Shown here: one piece after another, positions 32,972 to 41,032 of the stretch
Position numbering within the stretch: the stretch's first letter is position 1
Layout of the letters: each line of letters starts with the position of its first letter
NCBI RefSeq assembly: GCF_016757965.1
Contig: NZ_JAEKIW010000013.1
Coordinates: 1 to 64,000 of the forward strand
Length of the DNA: 64,000 bases
Direction of reading: 5' to 3'
DNA from: Archaeoglobus neptunius
Lineage (GTDB): Archaea; Halobacteriota; Archaeoglobi; Archaeoglobales; Archaeoglobaceae
Notes under the pieces: model-generated
What the model saw: the letters and a program-made list of their open reading frames with translations, nothing else
What the model was told of the DNA's origin: nothing
The model's database searches: none
Translations under genes and position numbers: made by a program

Positions 32972-34084
32972 GTGTCAAACGTGAGTGAAGACGTCCTCTC
33001 CGTGATGGAGGTGTTCACGCACGACAGGTTCCCGAGGGAAGTGGGGAAAAAACTCCCAAGAGGTTTCGTGAGAAACCTCTACGTCACGAACGTCGAAGAA
33101 CTGACGTCCTTCGCGCTGGAAAACGAACAAAACGCGAAAGACCGCTTCGTCACGGTTTACAGCTTCGACGGCAGTTTCGAGAACGGAAGGATGTGGGACA
33201 GGGACGCCGCAATCATCGACCGGCTCTTCATAGACATCGACAGCGACGACCTACGCGTTTCGCTCGCCGAAACGAAGAAACTCGTAAGGAAGCTCCTGAA
33301 CACCTCCATCGTCCCTCTGGTCATGTTCAGCGGCGCAAAGGGGTTCCACGTGCACATCACGTTCGAACCGGTGAAGCTGAAAATACCTTCATCACTGAAA
33401 AGGTTCGGAGCACACGTCGTAGCCAAGTACTCCCTGCAGCACGCAGACCCCTCGGTCTTCGAGAGGGCCAGACTGTGCAGGCTCCCACACACGATCAACT
33501 CCAAAACCAACCTGAAGACGGTGCTGGTACACCCGAAGAAGCTGCTGAGCATGACCGTGGAGGAAGTGATAAGGCAGTCGAAGGCAAACGTCTCCGAGTT
33601 CGAAGAGCCGAACTACGCAGACTGGGACTACGACCTCACGGTCATAGACGAGCTCGCCGCAGAAGAACTGGAGCAGGGGGGGAACGCAACGAACGGTCCA
33701 GTCCAAGTTTCGGGCTCCCCACCCACGGACGAGGCAACCACGAAATACGGCGAGACGAGCCCGTTCTTCAGAAGAAAGAGAATCGCAGAGTACATCCTCG
33801 CAATGCAACAGTACGGACAACTGACCCGAGATCCCGCCATCGCAAGAATACACTCCAGATCAGAGTACTACAAAGAACACAGAAACCCGGGAGGACTGGA
33901 GCACATCGCGAGGGTGTACCTCGTCAACCTGCTCATCGAGGAGGGGTACAGCGACGAGGAGATACACGCAATCTTCCGGTTCGCCAGCGACTACAACTAC
34001 GATACCACCCAGAGGTTCATCGACTACAACAGACGCAGGAAGATTGCGACGACGGTCAGAACGCCGGTCCCTCAGCCCGCATAG
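32972..34084 (+). CDS. Archaeo-eukaryotic primase (PriS-like), copy 1
   Basis: 370 residues from GTG 32972 (GTG 32963 and 32981 are in frame). The primase core shows the metal pair LFIDIDSD near residue 86, SGAKGFHVHI near 120 and LCRLPHTINSK near 170, the motifs of AEP primases. The C-terminal third is helical (EHIARVYLVNLLIEEGYSDEE repeats the pattern of copy 2, ending YNRRR). It makes primers for DNA replication. The copy at 59679-60755 is a diverged paralogue with the same domain order. Confidence 0.88.
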   Translation: MSNVSEDVLSVMEVFTHDRFPREVGKKLPRGFVRNLYVTNVEELTSFALENEQNAKDRFVTVYSFDGSFENGRMWDRDAAIIDRLFIDIDSDDLRVSLAETKKLVRKLLNTSIVPLVMFSGAKGFHVHITFEPVKLKIPSSLKRFGAHVVAKYSLQHADPSVFERARLCRLPHTINSKTNLKTVLVHPKKLLSMTVEEVIRQSKANVSEFEEPNYADWDYDLTVIDELAAEELEQGGNATNGPVQVSGSPPTDEATTKYGETSPFFRRKRIAEYILAMQQYGQLTRDPAIARIHSRSEYYKEHRNPGGLEHIARVYLVNLLIEEGYSDEEIHAIFRFASDYNYDTTQRFIDYNRRRKIATTVRTPVPQPA

Positions 34085-34105
34085 CCCCGGTGAGGTGAGC
34101 AGATC
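34081..34105 (+). promoter_or_regulatory. C-rich/SD element before RPA copy 2
   Basis: atagccccggtgaggtgagc precedes ATG 34106. It shares CCCCGGTGAGGTG with the sites at 18770 and 20853. Confidence 0.5.
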
Positions 34106-35101
34106 ATGAAAGAAAGAATAGAAAGTATCGCCAGAGAAATGTGTAAGAAGTACGAGGTAAACGAGGAGGAGGTCAAATCCAAACTGACCCTGCTCATCGC
34201 GGAGTACAAAGTCCCAGAGAAAGAAGCGGTAAAGGCAATAGTCAACCAGATCCTGAAGGACAGAGAAACGAGCGTCAAACCGATCGACACAAAACTGGAC
34301 GGCCTCGAAACTCTGCACGAGGGCGAGCTCGCCAACGTCACGGTAAGAGTGGTCAAAGTGTACGAAGGTGACGGTAGGAGACCATCAGCGGCACTCGTCG
34401 GTGACGAGACCGGAATGTGCAGGGTGGTCTGGTGGTCCAGAAACAACAAAGTTTCACTCGAGAACAACAAATGTTACAGAATTGAGGGAGCGAGGGTCGT
34501 CGAGTTCAGAGGGCGAAAAGAGCTCCAGATACTCGAGACGACGAACACGGAAGAAGTGGACGTGAAGATAAAACTACCGGACAACAAAACGGAGTTCACG
34601 GGAGTGATCGTCGACACCTCCAGAAACAGCGGACTCATCCCCACATGCCCCAAGTGCGGAAGGCACGCCCCGAAAAAGAGCTGTCCCGAGCACGGCAAAA
34701 TTAAGCCTACCATCACGTACAAAGTCAGACTCACACTCGACGACGGGGAGAGGTGCATCAGCGCACTGTTCAACGACGAGCTCGTCGAGAAACTCACCGG
34801 AATAAGCAAAAAGGAGGCGCTTCAGATGGCAAAAGCGGAGCTGAACCTCGACGTGGTGAGGGAGAGGATAGACGAAGCCCTGTTCGGGAAATACATCACC
34901 GTAAAAGGCAGGAAGATAAGGGACACGATACTCGTCGACGAGTTCGAGTTCGTCAAGGACGAACCCACAGAGACGCAGGAGTACGAGATAGAAGAAGAGG
35001 TGATCGACTTCACGGACCTCCTGAACGACACCGACTCCCCGACCGACGAACTAATCAGCATTCTCGAGGACGAAGAGAAACAAATCACAGAGGAGAGGTG
35101 A
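34106..35101 (+). CDS. RPA-type single-stranded-DNA-binding protein, copy 2
   Basis: 331 residues. The N-terminal helical part keeps the pattern of copy 1 (YKVPEKEAVKAIV versus FRIPEKEAAATVI). An OB-fold follows (about 70-150), then the zinc site CPKCGRHAPKKSCPEHG near 175. A further acidic tail of about 50 residues (TQEYEIEEEVIDFTDLL) is absent from copy 1; acidic RPA tails often bind partner proteins. It is followed by its small partner, as in copy 1. Confidence 0.88.
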   Translation: MKERIESIAREMCKKYEVNEEEVKSKLTLLIAEYKVPEKEAVKAIVNQILKDRETSVKPIDTKLDGLETLHEGELANVTVRVVKVYEGDGRRPSAALVGDETGMCRVVWWSRNNKVSLENNKCYRIEGARVVEFRGRKELQILETTNTEEVDVKIKLPDNKTEFTGVIVDTSRNSGLIPTCPKCGRHAPKKSCPEHGKIKPTITYKVRLTLDDGERCISALFNDELVEKLTGISKKEALQMAKAELNLDVVRERIDEALFGKYITVKGRKIRDTILVDEFEFVKDEPTETQEYEIEEEVIDFTDLLNDTDSPTDELISILEDEEKQITEER

Positions 35102-35106
35102 CAAAA

Positions 35107-35598
35107 ATGCCGAAGAGACAAACCGCAAAGAGGCTGTTCATAACAGAGATCCTCAACACCCACGAACAGGTCGAAAAGGACGGGACGAAGTTCGCAATTA
35201 CGCCCCTGGGGGACGAAGTGAACAGGGTGTTCCTCGTGGCAACGATCCTCGAGTGCCGCGACAACGGAGAAACGATAAGACTGAGACTCGCGGATCCGAC
35301 AGGAGGAATGTCCGTCTGGATCTCGAACAAAACACCGGAGCTCCAACAAAAAGCGGCCGAACTCGCAGAAGAGTTCAGCCTCGTAGCGATAAGCGGAAAA
35401 CTCAGAGTCGTAAACGAGACCTTCACCACGGTCCGCGTTGAAAAGATAGGAAAAGCGGACGAGACGACGAGAAGATTATGGGTCAGGGACGCCGTGAGGA
35501 GGGTCAAGAAACTCCTGAACAACGCAAAGGACGAAAACTTCGCAAAAAGAATGGAAGAACACGTAAGAGAGATCGAGATGGCCGAGCAAACGGCATAA
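35107..35598 (+). CDS. RPA-associated OB-fold protein, copy 2
   Basis: 163 residues, the same length as copy 1 at 11226. It has the same layout: basic start (MPKRQTAKRLF), OB-fold (VFLVATILECRDNGE to SLVAISGKLR), and a helical end with LWVRDAVRRVKKLL matching LWLREAIYATDKA. It presumably pairs with the RPA encoded just upstream. It is the last gene of the plus-strand block. Confidence 0.8.
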   Translation: MPKRQTAKRLFITEILNTHEQVEKDGTKFAITPLGDEVNRVFLVATILECRDNGETIRLRLADPTGGMSVWISNKTPELQQKAAELAEEFSLVAISGKLRVVNETFTTVRVEKIGKADETTRRLWVRDAVRRVKKLLNNAKDENFAKRMEEHVREIEMAEQTA

Positions 35599-35611
35599 GG
35601 TCTTCTCAACC

Positions 35612-35640
35612 ACTCCACGGTTGTTTTTTTTGTTTATCAT
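35612..35640 (+). terminator. T-tract ending the central block
   Basis: ccacggttg then eight T, g and ttt (35621-35635), 20-30 nt after the RPA partner stop and between convergent genes. Confidence 0.6.
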
Positions 35641-35659
35641 CTCGCCGAGGTGTGTCTCT

Positions 35660-36379
35660 CTACCGTTTCGAGTACCACCTACGCACGCACGAGTAATTCA
35701 CGTACGCCGCCCTCGCCGGCAACCAGGCAAAGAGGAGTCCGAGAACCTTGTAACCGTGAATAGGATAAAACCAGGCCACGAGTGTCGTGGCAACGGCACC
35801 TAAAGCCACTGTGGCGACGAGCCTGAGTTTTGCGAGCCTTCTCTTCCTCTTACTAACGTTCTCAGGTGGATCAGGTGTCAACACTGAGTTAAGGACGAAA
35901 GCCGTAACGTAACAGGCCTTCTTCATTATACCCTCCAACGTGTAACTCATCTCCGCATTGTCGATGACCCAATCTACTCTACTCCAGTCGTTCGTAGAGT
36001 CCACCAATCCATCGTGGATCTGAGGATCGGCAATAGGTTCGAAGGAGAACTCCAGTTCTTTCTTGTAGTGTCTGCCTCCAAGATGCAACACGAGGCCGCC
36101 AAAGCTCCTGTCCTGCAAGTAGTGGATAGCCCTACCAGCATTGTAGCCCGCGCTGTAAAGTTCTCCCTTCCTGTTACACTCCCTCGCCCTGGCAACGTAC
36201 TTCCTTATGGCGTTCTTGGAGTAGTCGTGGTGGCCGAGGGGGTCGAGGGGCGTCTCATTAAAAGGGTCGAGTATACCGTCCTCGAGCCCCGCAAGAAACT
36301 CCTGCGGCAGGTTGGCGCCACACTGAACCATATTCTGCACGACCGCCAGCGTAATCCGAAGGTGGTCGTCCGGCTCCAC
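35660..36379 (-). CDS. Membrane-anchored P1-nuclease/phospholipase-C-fold protein
   Basis: 239 residues from GTG 36379, which lies 26 nt after a minus-strand TATA box (tacttatatg, 36402-36411), so it is leaderless. Residues about 10-150 fit the zinc-dependent phospholipase C / S1-P1 nuclease helical fold: HHDYSKNAI, AGYNAGRAIHYLQD, HDGL with spaced His/Asp ligands. Two membrane segments lie in the C-terminal third (VATVALGAVATTLVAWF, then VLGLLFAWLP), with a basic cytoplasmic end. It may cleave phosphoester bonds at the membrane; substrate unknown. Confidence 0.6.
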   Translation of the reverse strand: MEPDDHLRITLAVVQNMVQCGANLPQEFLAGLEDGILDPFNETPLDPLGHHDYSKNAIRKYVARARECNRKGELYSAGYNAGRAIHYLQDRSFGGLVLHLGGRHYKKELEFSFEPIADPQIHDGLVDSTNDWSRVDWVIDNAEMSYTLEGIMKKACYVTAFVLNSVLTPDPPENVSKRKRRLAKLRLVATVALGAVATTLVAWFYPIHGYKVLGLLFAWLPARAAYVNYSCVRRWYSKR

Positions 36380-36465
36380 GTTTTTCTCTTCGACTCTTTC
36401 ACATATAAGTATTGTGAACTGGATCGCGGCCGAACCAGAGGCGGCAACTCACCTCTTCCCCGTAC

Positions 36466-37368
36466 TCATCGAATTTTCTCCGTCTCTTCCCACGCATCGT
36501 CTAACAGCTCAAGAACCCCTACTATCTTCCCCACTTGCTCCTTTACGACGGCGTCCCACTCCGGCGAGAGCTTAAGTTCACCTGTCAGGACGATGGCGGT
36601 CAGAGGGTTCCTTATCCCGTCTATCAGCCTGACGATTTTCTCCAAATTTTTATTTAGCTGCCCCTGAATCTCCACTAGCCTGACTGCAAAAGATACGTCC
36701 TGTGCGAGTGCATCCAGCAGCTTTCTCTCCTTCTCCGACAGCACCCGCGCCGCGTGGATCTCAATGTACCCTATCTCCCTGCCACCCACCACCAGCGGCA
36801 GCCTCACGACATCGCCAGAATTGTCCGGCTCCCCTGCCGAGTGTCTCACACCCCTTATACACACTTCCACACACCTAAAGTCATCCACGGCCAGTAGAGT
36901 CTCCCCAACACCCTTTACAATTTCTCCCACGGACGGAGCCCTCAGAATCACCCTCCCCACATCCTTGATGGTCTCACACAGCCGTTGCGTCCAGACTTCA
37001 GAAGAGATGTCGACGGCCACGACGAGACACTTAACCTCATCTCCCTCTCGAAGAGGACAGTAGACCGTGTGAAAGTGAATGTGGTCCCTACTCTCCCTCA
37101 CCGCAATTGATTCTCCCCCCTCAATTGCACGCGTTATTCTGCCCATCCTCTCCTGGGCGACACTCTCGTCAAACAGCTCGAAGACTGACTTTCCAATCGG
37201 GTTGGTACCTATCTTCGCTACCGCCGCCGGATTGGCGTCTTCAACCGTCCCGTCTGCACGGACGACGAGGATGGAAACTGGCGCGTTCTCGAAGATGGCT
37301 GTGTACCTCCTCACGACGGTGTTCACCGCCTTCAAGAACGTGCGGAGTTCGTCTTCCAGTTTAACCAC
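36466..37368 (-). CDS. PAS-GAF sensor protein with degenerate dimerisation domain, no kinase domain
   Basis: 300 residues from GTG 37368. A PAS domain covers about residues 20-125 (YTAIFENAPVSILVVRADGT, DANPAAVAKIG). A GAF domain follows at about 135-235 (VGEIVKGVGETLLAVDDFRC to LPLVVGGREIGYIEIHA). The final ~60 residues look like a DHp helix pair (KIVRLIDGIRNPLTAI), but the usual phospho-acceptor His is not present and the HATPase domain is missing. The protein therefore cannot work as a classical histidine kinase. It may sense a ligand and signal by dimerisation. A 14-codon leader frame ends one base before its start. Confidence 0.75.
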   Translation of the reverse strand: MVKLEDELRTFLKAVNTVVRRYTAIFENAPVSILVVRADGTVEDANPAAVAKIGTNPIGKSVFELFDESVAQERMGRITRAIEGGESIAVRESRDHIHFHTVYCPLREGDEVKCLVVAVDISSEVWTQRLCETIKDVGRVILRAPSVGEIVKGVGETLLAVDDFRCVEVCIRGVRHSAGEPDNSGDVVRLPLVVGGREIGYIEIHAARVLSEKERKLLDALAQDVSFAVRLVEIQGQLNKNLEKIVRLIDGIRNPLTAIVLTGELKLSPEWDAVVKEQVGKIVGVLELLDDAWEETEKIR

Positions 37369-37369
37369 C

Positions 37370-37414
37370 TCACCTACGAGAGCGTCTCAGCCACGCAGAA
37401 CTTACCTTCGACAT
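37370..37414 (-). CDS. Leader mini-frame before the sensor gene (14 aa)
   Basis: ATG 37414 lies 24 nt after a minus-strand TATA box (gacttatatgg, 37433-37443), the position expected for a leaderless start. The 14 codons (MSKVSSAWLRRSRR) end in TGA at 37370-37372, one base before the sensor's GTG 37368. Reinitiation or coupling is suggested. It could be chance. Confidence 0.35.
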   Translation of the reverse strand: MSKVSSAWLRRSRR

Positions 37415-37469
37415 GTACTTATGAACCTCCTTTCCATATAAGTCCTCCTCTCAACGGTGGCCCTAGCGG

Positions 37470-37504
37470 CAACGCTAATATATTCACGCGTCCGGAAAAA
37501 GATC
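37470..37504 (+). promoter_or_regulatory. Leaderless promoter
   Basis: gctaatatattc (37474-37485) is a TATA box 24 nt before ATG 37505, divergent from the sensor promoter at 37433-37443. Confidence 0.5.
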
Positions 37505-39055
37505 ATGGGAAAGCTGCTGCTCTCCAACAACGCCGACGAGGTTCTCATAAACTTCCTAAGGGACAGAGACAAGATCTTCAGGAAGCTGGGAGTAAGGATT
37601 CTCGAAGACGGCAGACCGGCAAAAACAGATGAAATCTATGTGGGCAGTAAAATCGAGCTGGAGTCCCCAAACTTCAGAAACGCCCCAGACGTATCGCGGG
37701 TAGTAATGGAGCTCACCCCCGACATGAGGTCGGAGTTTTTCTACCTACTGCCAAAACTCAGACCCTTCGTTTCCTACGAGTACACTCCCTTAGGCTCGCA
37801 CCTCTGGCTCCACGCTGAAGAGAAAATTGAGCGTGTTCGCCTAACTTGCCCGTTCTGCGGAGCGGAAGGAGAGTACGCACTCTCACAGTCCGGGGTGATC
37901 TATCCCGACATCTGCGAGTGCGGAGTCAACGTGTCTGTCGATGTGTCTGACGGACTGAACTTCTCGGTTACCGGGATAGCAGACTTTGGCGTAAGAGGGA
38001 AGAGAGTAAAAGCAGGAGTTGTAGAGTACTCAGCCGCTAAACTGGAAGGCGTTCCGAAGAGTTTCGAAGAGAGACTCATCGACGTGCTCCATACGCCCGA
38101 GGCGGGGACAGATGGGCCGCTCACATTGCCGGCAAAGGGCGACAGCCCGCTCCATACGGGTGCTCTTACCGGAAAAACACCGGAGAACTGCCACCTCAAC
38201 TACCCCGACGATTCCCTCTACGATGGGGCAGTTTACTTCACCAAAAGAGAGAAACCGCTCCATCGAGAGTTGTGTGTCGTCTTTTACAGAAAAAACTTCG
38301 ACAAAGAGAGACTCCTCATTGCGGAATCCGCTTCTCCTCTAATAGTGAGCAAAATCAAGGCAGTTTTCCACAGGCTGAAAGACTCCCAACTCTCCGTCCT
38401 GGTTGACGGTAAAGAGGTCGAAGACCCTTCGAATCTCGTACCGGGGGTAGCTATCGAGATTGCGTCAGAACTGTTCATCCCGCAGGGAGAAAAGATGGTG
38501 CTGCCCGTACAACTCGGTGATCTTCCCCCAGACAGCCCCTTCTTTCTCCTCGACCCACTCCTCGACATTTCCATTACCGACGACGGATTTATAACATTAG
38601 AACCTGCAGAACTACATGAAGCGACCCTGAAATGTCCGTTTTGTGGAGAAGAAGAGACGTATCTTCTTTCCAGCCAGAGCGATGAGACGTATCCTTCCAC
38701 GTGTGACTGTGGAGCCATGGTGTCGGCAGTCGATTTCGTGCCTTTACCAGAAATCAACGAGGAGAGCCTTGAAAAGTTCCTGAACAGAGTGGTGGAGAAA
38801 ACAGAATACGGCGAAGCTCTCTCACCTGTAGAGGAGAGCATACTGTCACAGCTCGATAAAGGCTACATAGTCGAAAAGAGAACGGTCGAAGGTGTGGAGT
38901 GGATAAAAGTCAAAAAACTCACCGAGAGGGCGAGGGGAGTACCATATCCGTGCCTCAACTCCATCGTCGTACCCACGACCGTGTGGTTGACAGACCTGGG
39001 CCACTGCTGGATAGCCTTCGAGAAAGACGACGTGGAATACGTCACCCCACCCTAA
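37505..39055 (+). CDS. Internally duplicated zinc-ribbon protein (516 aa)
   Basis: ATG 37505 sits 24 nt after a TATA box. The protein carries the same unit twice: a charged N-terminal part, then a ribbon of the type CPFCGAEGEYALSQSG...CECG near residue 118, and CPFCGEEETYLLSSQS...CDCG near residue 378. The ribbon context matches the 268-aa protein at 9489. Between the units is a beta-rich region. A role in binding nucleic acid or protein is likely from the ribbons, not shown. The paralogy suggests a family spread within this element. Confidence 0.65.
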   Translation: MGKLLLSNNADEVLINFLRDRDKIFRKLGVRILEDGRPAKTDEIYVGSKIELESPNFRNAPDVSRVVMELTPDMRSEFFYLLPKLRPFVSYEYTPLGSHLWLHAEEKIERVRLTCPFCGAEGEYALSQSGVIYPDICECGVNVSVDVSDGLNFSVTGIADFGVRGKRVKAGVVEYSAAKLEGVPKSFEERLIDVLHTPEAGTDGPLTLPAKGDSPLHTGALTGKTPENCHLNYPDDSLYDGAVYFTKREKPLHRELCVVFYRKNFDKERLLIAESASPLIVSKIKAVFHRLKDSQLSVLVDGKEVEDPSNLVPGVAIEIASELFIPQGEKMVLPVQLGDLPPDSPFFLLDPLLDISITDDGFITLEPAELHEATLKCPFCGEEETYLLSSQSDETYPSTCDCGAMVSAVDFVPLPEINEESLEKFLNRVVEKTEYGEALSPVEESILSQLDKGYIVEKRTVEGVEWIKVKKLTERARGVPYPCLNSIVVPTTVWLTDLGHCWIAFEKDDVEYVTPP

Positions 39056-39057
39056 TC

Positions 39058-39066
39058 CTTTTTTCT
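39058..39066 (+). terminator. T-tract
   Basis: cctttttt directly after the stop of the duplicated zinc-ribbon gene. Confidence 0.4.
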
Positions 39067-39127
39067 CCCGAAGTCGGAGACGGTGAGAAAGTACTTTTAT
39101 AAGAAGCCGTGATATGTAAGGTACGAG

Positions 39128-39379
39128 ATGAAAGAGGTCATTAGCGCGTCCGAGTTGGAAGAGTACATTTACTGCCCCGTGGCGTGGTACATGCACAGAA
39201 GCGGCGTGACGCCAAAATCCACGAACATCGGTAGGGGGATACTACACCACGGAGAAGAACAGAGAAAAATTCTGAAGGCTCGCCGAAACCTCGAATCCGC
39301 AAAAAAAGTGTACTACGCCGGCGTGGCCCTTCTCGTACTCGCCCTAATCTTTCTGCTGGTGCGACTATGGACTACCTGA
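39128..39379 (+). CDS. N-terminal half of a split Cas4-like membrane nuclease
   Basis: 83 residues. The start ISASELEEYIYCPVAWYMHR with its single Cys, and HHGEEQRK, match the N-terminus of Cas4/DUF83-type RecB-family nucleases. It ends with a membrane segment (AGVALLVLALIFLLV). The nuclease core lies in the next frame, which overlaps by 13 nt. Together they resemble archaeal Cas4-like proteins with a membrane hairpin between the Cys region and the core. It may be a genuine split gene, a frameshifted one or a sequencing error. Confidence 0.6.
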   Translation: MKEVISASELEEYIYCPVAWYMHRSGVTPKSTNIGRGILHHGEEQRKILKARRNLESAKKVYYAGVALLVLALIFLLVRLWTT

Positions 39380-39918
39380 TCGTCCTAGCCACCGTCGGAG
39401 GAGTACTACTAATTGCATACGCCCACCACCTGAAAAAATCTGCCGAGAACAGTAGCACTGCCAACATTGTGTACATGGATCTTTCGAAGTTCGTCGTCAG
39501 AAAAAGCGGCGTAGGCGGTTTACCCAGCGATGTCCTCTTCTCACGCAAGCTAATGCTCAAGGGTAAACCCGACAGAATTGTCCTAGAAAAGGGACACTAC
39601 GTCCCGGTCGAACTGAAGAGTTCCAAAAGACCGGCGAGCCCGTACCCCGGACACGTCATGCAACTCGCGGCGTACTGTGCACTAATCGAAGAGGTGACCG
39701 GAAGGAGAGTTCCACACGGCTACATCCAATACGCGGACGGGGAACCATTTAAGATACTCTTCGACGAACGCCTGAAAACAGAACTGATAAACACACTCGA
39801 CGAGATGAGACTGGCTCTAAGAACTGGAAACGTCAGGCCCACGAGGAACAAGAGAAAGTGCGAGAACTGCTCGATGGCTTATCGTTGTCCAACATCGCGT
39901 AAGCGTATAAACACCTAA
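39367..39918 (+). CDS. C-terminal half of a split Cas4-like nuclease
   Basis: 183 residues from ATG 39367. It starts with a membrane segment (LIVLATVGGVLLIAYA). The PD-(D/E)xK core is visible as GKPDRIVLEKGHYVPVELKS (D and ExK), then HVMQLAAYCALIEE (QxxxY motif). The C-terminal Cys set is CENCSMAYRC, which with the N-terminal Cys in the other frame would bind an Fe-S cluster. Cas4-like enzymes are 5'-3' nucleases. No cas1/cas2 is present. Confidence 0.75.
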   Translation: MDYLIVLATVGGVLLIAYAHHLKKSAENSSTANIVYMDLSKFVVRKSGVGGLPSDVLFSRKLMLKGKPDRIVLEKGHYVPVELKSSKRPASPYPGHVMQLAAYCALIEEVTGRRVPHGYIQYADGEPFKILFDERLKTELINTLDEMRLALRTGNVRPTRNKRKCENCSMAYRCPTSRKRINT

Positions 39919-40003
39919 CTGTATATACACTTAGACAGATGAGTGTACAAACAGGGAAGTCGACCACGTAACACACTTTTACTTTTCGAGTAGATTTCAA
40001 GTG
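39905..40003 (+). promoter_or_regulatory. Recombinase promoter with GTATAAAC/TTAGACAG motif
   Basis: gtataaacacctaact then gtatatacacttagacagatg resembles the 11721 and 45941 sites. A poor TATA (acttttactttt, 39975) precedes ATG 40004. Confidence 0.45.
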
Positions 40004-40900
40004 ATGCTCCCAGAACTCGATAACTGGTACCTCTACCTCAAACACCGCTCCCCCTCCACGGCGAGGACGTACCTTCGCGCACTGAACAGGTTCTGCAGCG
40101 AGTGTCGCGTAACTCCCAGAGAGCTGCTCACCATGGATGACAGCGATGTCGTGTCCCTCCTCACGGACTTCGTCAATAGAAACGGGGGTAAGGAAGGCAG
40201 CATCCGCCCCGTAGTTTTCGCCGTGAAGAACTGGTTGAAGTTCAACGGCAGGCCCGTTTACGCCAGGATCCGGACTCGCGATAACGAGACCACTCCAACG
40301 AGAGAGATTGTTAAAAAAGTACTCGCCGCCGCTCCCACCAGGACGAAAGTGATACTCTCCCTGATGGCATTTTCCGGACTCGCGATAACGTCAATCTGCA
40401 ATGTCGACGGTACAGATGGATTGAGGCTCGGCGACATCCCAGATCTCGACATAGAAAGAACGAGGTTCGAGAGGGTTCCGGCACAGATCGTCGTGAGAGA
40501 CGAGCTCAGCAAAAGAGGAGAGTACACAACATTCGCAAGTCGACAAACGTGCGGCTACATCCTGTCTTACCTCCGGATCAGAAAGAGCGACGGAGAAGCG
40601 CTAAACGAGAGTTCCCCCCTCGTAGTGAAGCGGAAAAGAAGGTTCGTCAATGCCGCATACGCCAGTAAGCTCGCGTCTGACGCCATAAGACTCGCAGGTT
40701 TCACCTTCCCCCCAAACGCCCTCCGCCACTACTTTGAGTCGCAGTTACTAAGAGCGGTGAGTTCGCGCCTCGTCCCGAGAGAGTACGGCTCATGTTGGAT
40801 GGGACACGAGAAGATGGATTTGTCCTTTGACGTCATCGAAGACATGAGGAGCAAGTTCGACTACATGGCCAGGCTGTACCTCGAAACCGCACAAAGTTGA
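40004..40900 (+). CDS. Tyrosine-recombinase homologue lacking catalytic residues
   Basis: 298 residues from ATG 40004 (GTG 40001 in frame). It aligns end to end with the recombinase at 44453: N-terminal SAM-like domain (LKHRSPSTARTYLRALNRFC versus LRSHSLTTAKVYSNALDRFC) and a C-terminal catalytic-type domain. The active-site Arg of box I (AYAGVRPEVIGN in the other) is replaced (AFSGLAITSICN). The segment with the nucleophilic Tyr (VYTTNKN) is absent; MGHEKMDLSFDVIEDM runs straight on. LRHYFES and MGH are kept. It probably still binds DNA and could act as accessory, decoy or regulator of the active paralogue. Confidence 0.8.
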   Translation: MLPELDNWYLYLKHRSPSTARTYLRALNRFCSECRVTPRELLTMDDSDVVSLLTDFVNRNGGKEGSIRPVVFAVKNWLKFNGRPVYARIRTRDNETTPTREIVKKVLAAAPTRTKVILSLMAFSGLAITSICNVDGTDGLRLGDIPDLDIERTRFERVPAQIVVRDELSKRGEYTTFASRQTCGYILSYLRIRKSDGEALNESSPLVVKRKRRFVNAAYASKLASDAIRLAGFTFPPNALRHYFESQLLRAVSSRLVPREYGSCWMGHEKMDLSFDVIEDMRSKFDYMARLYLETAQS

Positions 40901-40960
40901 CCCCACCCTTACGGTATCCTGCCCAAGCTTCTCTCCGCGAGACACCAGCGTTCGTCGGAA

Positions 40961-41007
40961 AGGTTTATTTACTCACACGGTGATAGTAAACTATCACGGT
41001 GATAGTA
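40961..41007 (+). promoter_or_regulatory. TATA box with overlapping palindrome and direct repeats
   Basis: aggtttatttac (TATA, 40961-40972), then CACGGTGATAGTA twice (40976-40988 and 40995-41007) around the palindrome TGATAGTAAACTATCA (40981-40996). It is a typical operator for a repressed gene. Confidence 0.65.
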
Positions 41008-41032
41008 TGTACTTCGACCCGAGGACCTCAGG

